Source of the DNA: Trochalopteron elliotii
Lineage: Eukaryota > Chordata > Aves > Passeriformes > Leiothrichidae
Assembly: GCA_024734555.1 (NCBI GenBank)
Contig: JANPWX010000073.1
Span: 3,272,946 to 3,336,945 of the forward strand
DNA length: 64,000 nt
Direction: 5' to 3'
Under the pieces are notes generated by a model. That model saw only the letters and a program-made list of their open reading frames with translations. It was not told where the DNA came from and made no database searches. A program made the translations under genes and the position numbers. Of this stretch, positions 57,001-64,000 are shown one piece after another. Position 1 is the stretch's first letter, and each line of letters opens with the position of its first letter.

Positions 57001-60000
57001 CTCGAGCAGCAAAGTCTTCAAAGGCAACCAGTCCTTGCATGGCCCTGGACTCCTTCTCTACAGCATTACAGAGGTGCTCAGGCACAAGCTGGCATGGAAG
57101 CAGGAGATCAGCTCCTCATCTGCTGGAAAGCAAACACCTTTTCCCTTCAGGCCAGTCCCAGACACCCCAAGGGAAAAGTCAGAGTGACAAAAGGTGATGA
57201 CAGGCACATCTAAAGCAGCTGGCTGCTTTAATCTAATGCACATCTAATGCACATCTAATGCTGCTCTGAGGAGCTCTTCATGCACCAGCTTCTCACAAGC
57301 TTGTCTTGCCCTACAAGCCTCCAGCTACAGAAATGCCTGACAGCTACAAGCCTGATACCCTGCCTGGCCAGCTGAGGGGTAGGGAAGTCCCCACAGGGAC
57401 TCAAGAGCTAGCAGGTATCAAGCCCTCCTCCTGCAAGAGTCCCACAGCTCTGCTGTGGTCTGGCTGGCCATGCCCGGAAGAAATTAGTAATGGGGTGTTC
57501 CTCACTGGACTCAAACCCCATTAAACTGGATTATTTGGGCCATTTTGCTCTCTTTCTGCCCAGATGACTCTGGCTTAGAAGCTGCAGTTCATATGCTCTC
57601 AAGCCAAGATATGCCTGAACAGCCACTTGGGAAACAGGGTCCACTTCCATGCAGGAGTGGGTGGTCAGGACTAATCTGGGCAGCTGTTAAATTGGTGACA
57701 GTGGGACTGTCCCACAAACCCACCAAGTGTGACCCTGTACTGAAAAGTGAGGAGGGGAGCTCATCTCAATGTGCAAGTGTCATTGACTCTCCACTGCATC
57801 GTCAAAGTCAGCCCAGGTGTTTTTGAAATATCCTACCCAGCATGTTTCTGAAAACATCTCTTGACACTGGGACTCAAACCCAATCTGACAGTGCTTGGGC
57901 TTGTTAAACAAGCAGCTTTCTTCTGGAGAAATAAAACACAAAAATCATATGCCCATCACCATTCAGAGGCCCCAAAGAAATCTCTCACTGACAGCAGCAG
58001 GCTCCAGAAAAGCTGGACCAGCCAGTCCTTTTTTACCACCCATGGCCAACAAATAGCAAGAATCTTCCTGCTCCAGAGGGGCCTGCCATCCAGAGAAGTG
58101 CTGGAGCAATGAGAATGCTCTCCACATCAGCTACAGCTCAGGGAGCAACTTGGGACAGAAGGCACTAGATTAAATTTCTTCAGCATCCAAAGCACTACTG
58201 GCTTCCAAATAATTGTCTATTTGTGTGCGTGCATGCACAAGAATCCTCGCTCCATGGTCTGTCTTTGTGCCAGCATATTCCCAGCGTTGCGACTCTCTAG
58301 GGACAAGGCCCATACTTGTATTCAATCTCAGCTTTGGCTCCCAAACACTAAGGTTTTAGATTATGTTTTAAAAAACATTTTCTCTGGCAACTGGGCTGTT
58401 AATGGATGTGATGTTTTTGCTCTCGCCTTCTCCCCACCTTTAAAAGCTTGGCACCAAAGGGCTCCTTTGAAGATAAGGCCAAAATTTCAGTTTAAGGGGA
58501 GGAACTTCATAAAGTAGATTTGAAGGAATGGAGAGGAGGAGGGGGAAAATAAAAAAAAACAACCAACCCTGGAGCCACTTTGCCTGTTGAGATGTACACT
58601 GTACAGCACATAAGATTACAATGGACTCTCTGTACCACCACTGGCTGGAGCCAGAAGTTTGCTGCAGCTGCACTGCTGCTACCTATGTGAGGCTCCCCAA
58701 GGGTCACACTCAGAGAGGGTTTTGCTATAGCTGCACACCAGCCTGCCCTCCAAACCAAAAGCATCCTGCAGCCCCTACAGAGCCCACATCCACCCAGCAA
58801 GCAGGGGCACGTGTCCCCTGAGGCAACCACAGGAGCTGCCCACTGGGCTGTCAGTGCCGCGGGAGACTCTCTGCTGAAACCAACTATGGTCCTCATCCAA
58901 GAGGTTTTTTGAGGGCCAGCAAATCTCTGGTCTCTCTTGATCTCCAGGAGAACTATCCTCAACACCACAAGGAGGCAGGGAAGTGCCATTTAGTTTTGCA
59001 GGTGGAGAGCTGAGGCAAAGAGCTACTTGCCCCATCTTGGGGGGAAATCTGTGGTGTAGAGGAACATCAAATGCAGCTGCCCTCACATCCCAGGTTTGCA
59101 CCCTAAAACACTGGCATCACTAAGCAAGGTGGCTGCTCTCCCTGAAAGTACCAGGATAAATTACAGTGATGTTATCAGAAGAAGCTGAAATTTGCAAATA
59201 AATGCTGTATTCCAGGCCAGTGTATCCATATTTGAGGTGTTATTTCTCAAAGACTAACTCAGTACGTTTGTATTACCACAGGCTTTCTAAACCACTCTAA
59301 ACTCAACACATTAATGCACAGGGCTCTGTCTAACCTGTCCTTTTGTCAACTAAAAGGAAAATAAAAAGTAACTTCATTCTGGTATTTGAAAGCTGACAAC
59401 ACAGTTCTGACAGGGATCTTTACACCTTTTTTTTCTGCTAAGAACAGCAGAAGGGCCTGATGCACAGTCTTCGGATATCCAAGCTTGTTCTGACTCGCTG
59501 ACATTACAACAAGTGAACACATCCCTGCATTTGGCAGGGCCCTGGGTCTATGGCTGTGCATGAAAGTACAACCTGCTGGCTACTGCCTCTGCCAGAATGG
59601 ACCTGAGACAGCTAAAATGGCACTGCTGCTGCAGGGCTCGGGGTGAAGGATTTACTGCCTATGCCAGGCACTGAAGTTAATGGAATATGACCCCTTTCCA
59701 AAACACCATCTGGCTTTCACATGCGTATACAGAGACACCACATCCCAAAACCTCTGCAAACTTGACAACAGTGGGTTTCCATAGGGGCAACATGCTGTGG
59801 TGTGCTGTGGACTTTGCCCAGCAAGCCTCCAACACTCTGCACAGGCACCAGGCACAGCTGCCACACTCACATCTCATGGCTGCTCAGGGAAGATGACTGG
59901 ACACAGCAGCTGAGCAGAAAGCAAGGATAAAGTCTGGCTCTCACCTCTGTGCTGGCACACTGCCCACAAGGAGGGCAAAGAAGCTCAAGCACGTCCCACA

Positions 60001-60100
60001 CGCTCCCTGACGCACATTTCTCTCCATTGATGCCACTAGAGCCAAAATAAATTGGCACTGCCTCTTACTCAGGAGCTCTTACAACACACAATGGCAGCCC
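54080..60100. other. Non-coding DNA, nothing distinctive
   Basis: No supported gene on either strand. A minor 11-bp repeat (ATCTAATGCAC, about 2.8 copies) lies at 57231-57261. Confidence 0.45.
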
Positions 60101-60206
60101 TCAGAACCCCTCACAGGCACCTAGTCCAGGTGTTCTGCTACCAACCCCATCAGGCAGAGCTGAGCCTCCCATCCCACTTGTCCTTTTACAGGGAAGACAG
60201 GCCATT

Positions 60207-60599
60207 TTAATCAAAGGAGCATGTAACATCCTCAGGGCAGGGATCTGTTGCTCCCTGTTTAAGCAGAAAGCTCTGCACCGCCCGCAGCAGCTCTGGGACT
60301 GTGTAAGCACCAAGTGGTTTCTTTTCCCTGCAATAAATATCCTTCTGAGCTTTCCAGCCAACTTGCTTCCACTGCGTCCATACTCCTTTTGTCTTAGCTT
60401 TCCATGGACACTCAAGACAGCTGTGTTGCTGGAGCACACGCTCCTGTGGAGAGATTTTAGAAGACTTATGCACAAATATGCATACAAAGCAAATTTTGAA
60501 AGCTTCCCATTCTGCAAGCATTCCCTCCAGAGAACCAGCATCAAGCACTGTGTTCAGCCAATGAAGCAGCAGATAGGATGTTGTATGATTCAGAGCCAA
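60207..60599 (-). mobile_element. Possible decayed endogenous retrovirus gag fragment
   Basis: A 130-codon minus-strand frame ending in TAA at 60207. Its middle has a Cys-Pro-Trp (residues 64-66) and a Trp-x-x-Trp-x-x-Val-Gly pattern (74-81), followed by an amphipathic helix-like end. That arrangement is reminiscent of the matrix part of Gag in class II (betaretrovirus-like) endogenous elements. No LTRs, protease, polymerase or envelope part was recognised nearby. If it is viral, it is an isolated, incomplete relic. An overlapping 147-codon frame (60101-60544) is its shadow. Confidence 0.3.
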
Positions 60600-63500
60600 G
60601 AGGAACTAAAGCCAGTATCAGGAAACAAAAAGATGCATGCGATACCTTATGCTGAACAATTACCCAAAGTACATTCAGAAACCTGAAAGATGATATTCAC
60701 CCCCGTTCCACCTAAGGACCTGCAATTCACTTAATCATTATTCGCCTTAAATCGTTCTTGTGGCCTAGGAACTGGAATACATAACAACCTCTTAAACTGA
60801 GACTGACCACAGGAGGACCAGAACACACAGCAGCAGGTTTTTTCCCTCAGGATGTTTTCAGTCTAACCAGAAACAGGAAGTCTCCAAAGATTTTGCAAGA
60901 GAACTTTTTCCTTGTGGGATATCCCATCCTAACTGCAAAATTCACACTGCAAATTTTTAGCCTGGGAGGTAATGGTTTAAACAAAGAGATTTGCAAGCCT
61001 TGGTCTGTAACACGCCAGCAGTAATGTATCAAAATCACCTCTGCACATTAAAGAAGTCCAAGGGAATTGTGCCTCATGTCTCTGAGGCACTCTGCATCAG
61101 ATATTAAAATGAACAACTCACCATTATATACTGCCAAAGGAACTTCTGTTAACCTGAAGTTACCTCAGCCTGCTGCTGTTGCAACACCTTGCAGGCTCAG
61201 TGACTAAACTGAGCCCAGCTGAGCTCAAATCTCTGAAAACCCACCTGCGGGCCAGCCTGGGCTAAAACAACCAGTGTGGTCCCCAACACACTTTTCCCTG
61301 TCATTGCTCCCCTGCTTCATGAGGCACACAAGGCGGGGTGTGGGGAGACAGCCTGTCTTTGCCTGGGAAGAGAGTGATTTTGGAGGCACAGAGGTGCCTC
61401 TCTAGCCCTGTGGCAGTCCTGAGGAGGCTCAGCACAACAGAGAGAGTTCTCCCCAGTGCACCTGAGTTCTGCTCTAAGAGATATGAGGATGGGTACAGGC
61501 CAACTGGCAAGAGCCAACATACACAACAATAAATGCCTCCTCCTACAGTGCTCAACCCATCAGCACAGGCTCCAGTTCCATTTTCTGCATGGGAACAGTA
61601 AAGCACAGGGCTGTGCAGAAAACTCAAGCTCACAACAGGGCATGTGCATGGGCTGAAGACCCAGCCCAAACACCTCCACTTCCAAACACAGACTTCCAGC
61701 TGAAGTGCCTTTCCTGTCCTGTCACCCATGTTCCCCCCCACAGCCCAGGTAGAAGAAGCAATAGTTGCTTTTTTTTCCTATGCTTGCTATCAGATTGCAA
61801 GGTTTCTGTGTGCCCAAGGGCATGCGGCTCAGGAATAGACCAGGAAACACTGGCAGGTAGATCTGGTGGTGTTTCAGTCAAGTATTTCAGTAGCAATGAG
61901 AGAAACTGCAAAAATTCAGGTCTGCCCTAAATGAGTAACTTTTCTTTACTCAGGCAAGGAAGTATCTCCTCTGCAGCACTGGTGAGTATGAGGACAAAGC
62001 AGAGGCTGCTTGCTCCATTGCCCCGCCCGTGATGCTTCTTGCTCAGCAGGAGGCTCCAGCTGGCTCCCAAAGAGGCAATTCTGCTGGCCCTGGTCAGCCA
62101 GGAGGAGCTGTACAGCATCATGAAGCGATTGCAGGGCTTCCAGTTTGGTACTGAAGATTTGGAGAGATCTGTCTGCTGTTAGTTTTGAGGACACAGCAGA
62201 ATTTCAAGCAGTGAAGTGAACTGAGCAATGATTCACCTGTCCTCCAACGGAGCAAAACTCCAGTCCAGGAGTCACACTCTGAGGGCTGGAAAGACCTCTG
62301 CAAACACCAGACACCGGGTTTCACTTTGCAATCCCAACGAATCTCTCACTCTGTGCTTCTGTATCATGTCAGTAGAAGGCACAGAAAAGCTGCCTTCTCC
62401 AGTCTGCAGGGAAACACAGAACTCACACAACTTACATGCTAGTTTGGAACACACACATGCAGAATCACGCAGCTCCAATGCTTCTTCATTGTGCCAAGCA
62501 GAGAAGAAATGTGCAGATTCAGCTACTTGTACTGGATTATCTCTCAAATAAAGGTTCTGTGGGTGTGTGTGTGTGAGTGGGAGAAAACTGAACTTGCCTT
62601 TCCCATCTGCACAGGACCTCAGTGTACCCTTCAGATGAACCTGCCTCACATTCCCCAGCAGGAAGCAGGGAGGACTGCACTGTATCTGACTTCAGCCCTC
62701 ACAGCAAACACCTACTGGGACCTCTTCTGCATGGTATATGCAGGGTGAGTCCCTGTAACTCTGTCTGAAGGGGAGGACTAAGAAAAGGACATGGAACAAA
62801 ACTCCGTTTACTTCTTGTAAGAGAATATCATGCACCCAGCAGGGAGATCACAGCTCTTCCTAAATGTCCTATTTACTTCGAAAGATCCTCATATGACTCC
62901 TAGTAGCATGGGAATTTATTTCACCTTCATTTCTTTAGGTCACTTAAACAAACAGAACAAATCTTCACTGTGAACCCATGATTTCTGCTGAAATCCTTCC
63001 CCAAGACATGAACCTCAATATTCAACCCATTAATTTGAAGTGTCTGCCATATAAGTACATATGCATAAATATGGAGGAACCCTCCTCTTAATCGTAGGCA
63101 CACCGAGTCAGTTACTTTCAAAAGAAAACTAAGATAAAATTCTACTTACAAAATGCCCACATTCTTCTAATATTTTCCGTGGTAGTTTTTTAGCCCATGG
63201 GAAAATAAATTTTAATGGCAGATTGCAAATGAACATATCAAAAAGACACTATGGTAGCAATATGGAAATTAAGAGAATTGGGCACCAAGAAAAACATTTA
63301 AGACATGCTGGGAATTACATGCGGGTGCTGACTGTGTGTATGGATTCCTGTTATCCCACTCATATAATGCTGCAGAGAGGTCAAGAGAGTTTCTTTAAAA
63401 CAAACAAGGACAAAAAAGCCCAACTTTAATAGACGTGAACTGCCTTTCACACAATGCCAGTGAAATAACACTTGGGGTACCAGAATCAGTTGGGGAAATG

Positions 63501-64000
63501 CCTAAAGATAGATTTGTATAAAGTACCTTCTGCCAGCCAGGGGTATTGGTTAAAGTTTATTATTTTCCAAAGTAAGTATGAGTATCTTCAGAGCACTTGA
63601 AAATGTCTTGTTTGGACACAGCTACAAATTCAGCATCTCACTTTCTCCCCAGCACATTTTCTATTTACAGTCACCATCCAGACGATCTGCCAAAGTTGCA
63701 GTCCAAGCAGGGAGGCATGCGTGCACAGATCCTACAACATCCCACTGCCGGGCAGAAAATTACTTCCCCTGACCCAAATCACTCCTCATCCTTGCACCAG
63801 GGTTAAAAACTCTTCGGTCACAGAAAAGGACAAAAATTCTATTAGCAGACAGACTACCCACCCCCGCTTTTCTCTGCAGCAGCCCCTTCACAGAGCACGA
63901 ACCGAAATGCCTTCGCATCTGCCACAGACAGCTCTTGCCTGTAAACTCCCAGCAGCTTTTGACAAGAGCTGGAGCAATGGAGAATGGATCTGCGGCTTAC
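60600..64000. other. Non-coding DNA with one unexplained short frame
   Basis: Apart from the plus-strand frame at 62033-62182 (coding-like codon use, unknown product) and a short GT repeat (62563-62575), nothing is recognised. The BOC promoter or 5' exons could lie here or beyond the window. Confidence 0.4.
62033..62182 (+). other. Short open frame with coding-like codon use, product unknown
   Basis: 49 codons between an in-frame TGA (62030-62032) and TAG (62180-62182). The core (PKEAILLALVSQEELYSIMK and the next few residues) has about 20 of 22 codons ending in G or C, unlike the flanks. An acceptor-like cttcttgctcag sits at 62034-62045. It may be a terminal exon, a relic of one, or chance. 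I do not recognise the product. Confidence 0.2.

Noticed and set aside
61301..61741. 146-codon minus-strand ORF
   Set aside because: No recognisable domain or splice support.
61946..62194. 82-codon minus-strand ORF opposite the 62-kb frame
   Set aside because: Protein-like on reading, but its third positions are mixed. The plus-strand frame has much stronger coding bias, so this is its likely shadow.

Overview
This is a vertebrate nuclear window, most likely from a bird. It holds the 3' ends of two multi-exon genes that converge tail to tail, followed by a long gene-poor stretch. No bacterial or organellar features are seen. The bird assignment is an inference. It rests on compact introns, the near absence of recognisable SINE/LINE copies, GC-rich CpG-dense coding exons, and BOC exons that match tetrapod BOC closely but are arranged more tightly.

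Left part (about 1-9.66 kb, plus strand): the last nine coding exons of a long coiled-coil protein, called here as CFAP44 (formerly WDR52), an axonemal protein of motile cilia and sperm flagella. The exons join in one open frame of 464 codons plus a stop at 9385-9387. Reading phases match at all eight junctions, and poly(A) signals follow at 9627 and 9642. The start of the gene, including its WD40 half, lies outside the window.

Middle part (about 10.75-33.66 kb, minus strand): the complete coding region of BOC, a cell-surface Hedgehog co-receptor of the CDON/BOC immunoglobulin family. Seventeen coding exons were placed by splice sites and reading phase. They encode a signal peptide, four Ig domains, a Pro/Ser-rich linker, three fibronectin type III domains, one membrane span and a cytoplasmic tail: 3207 nt of CDS and 1068 residues. 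The stop is at 11260-11262 and a poly(A) signal is at 10764-10769. From recall, BOC and CFAP44 are also tail-to-tail neighbours in human, which supports both calls.

Right part (about 33.7-64 kb): no coding exon of either gene was recognised. It is probably the first intron(s) and upstream DNA of BOC, which in mammals has distant non-coding 5' exons. It holds several AT-rich blocks with dense homeodomain, forkhead and SOX-like motifs that look like enhancer candidates. It also holds a strong homopyrimidine/homopurine segment with a 21-C run and a G-quadruplex motif (40.46-40.95 kb), two possible old palindromic repeats, CpG-rich patches (37.3, 45.4 and 54.0 kb), and a decayed possible retroviral gag fragment near 60.2-60.6 kb. 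An unexplained short plus-strand frame with coding-like codon use lies at 62.0-62.2 kb. The BOC promoter was not identified.

The two genes have separate jobs: CFAP44 in the motile axoneme, BOC in Hedgehog reception and cell adhesion signalling. I found no evidence of a novel multi-gene system. The most checkable points of interest are an apparently missing BOC linker exon, a tandem NAGNAG acceptor in BOC, an in-frame skippable BOC membrane-span exon, and the non-coding elements upstream of BOC.
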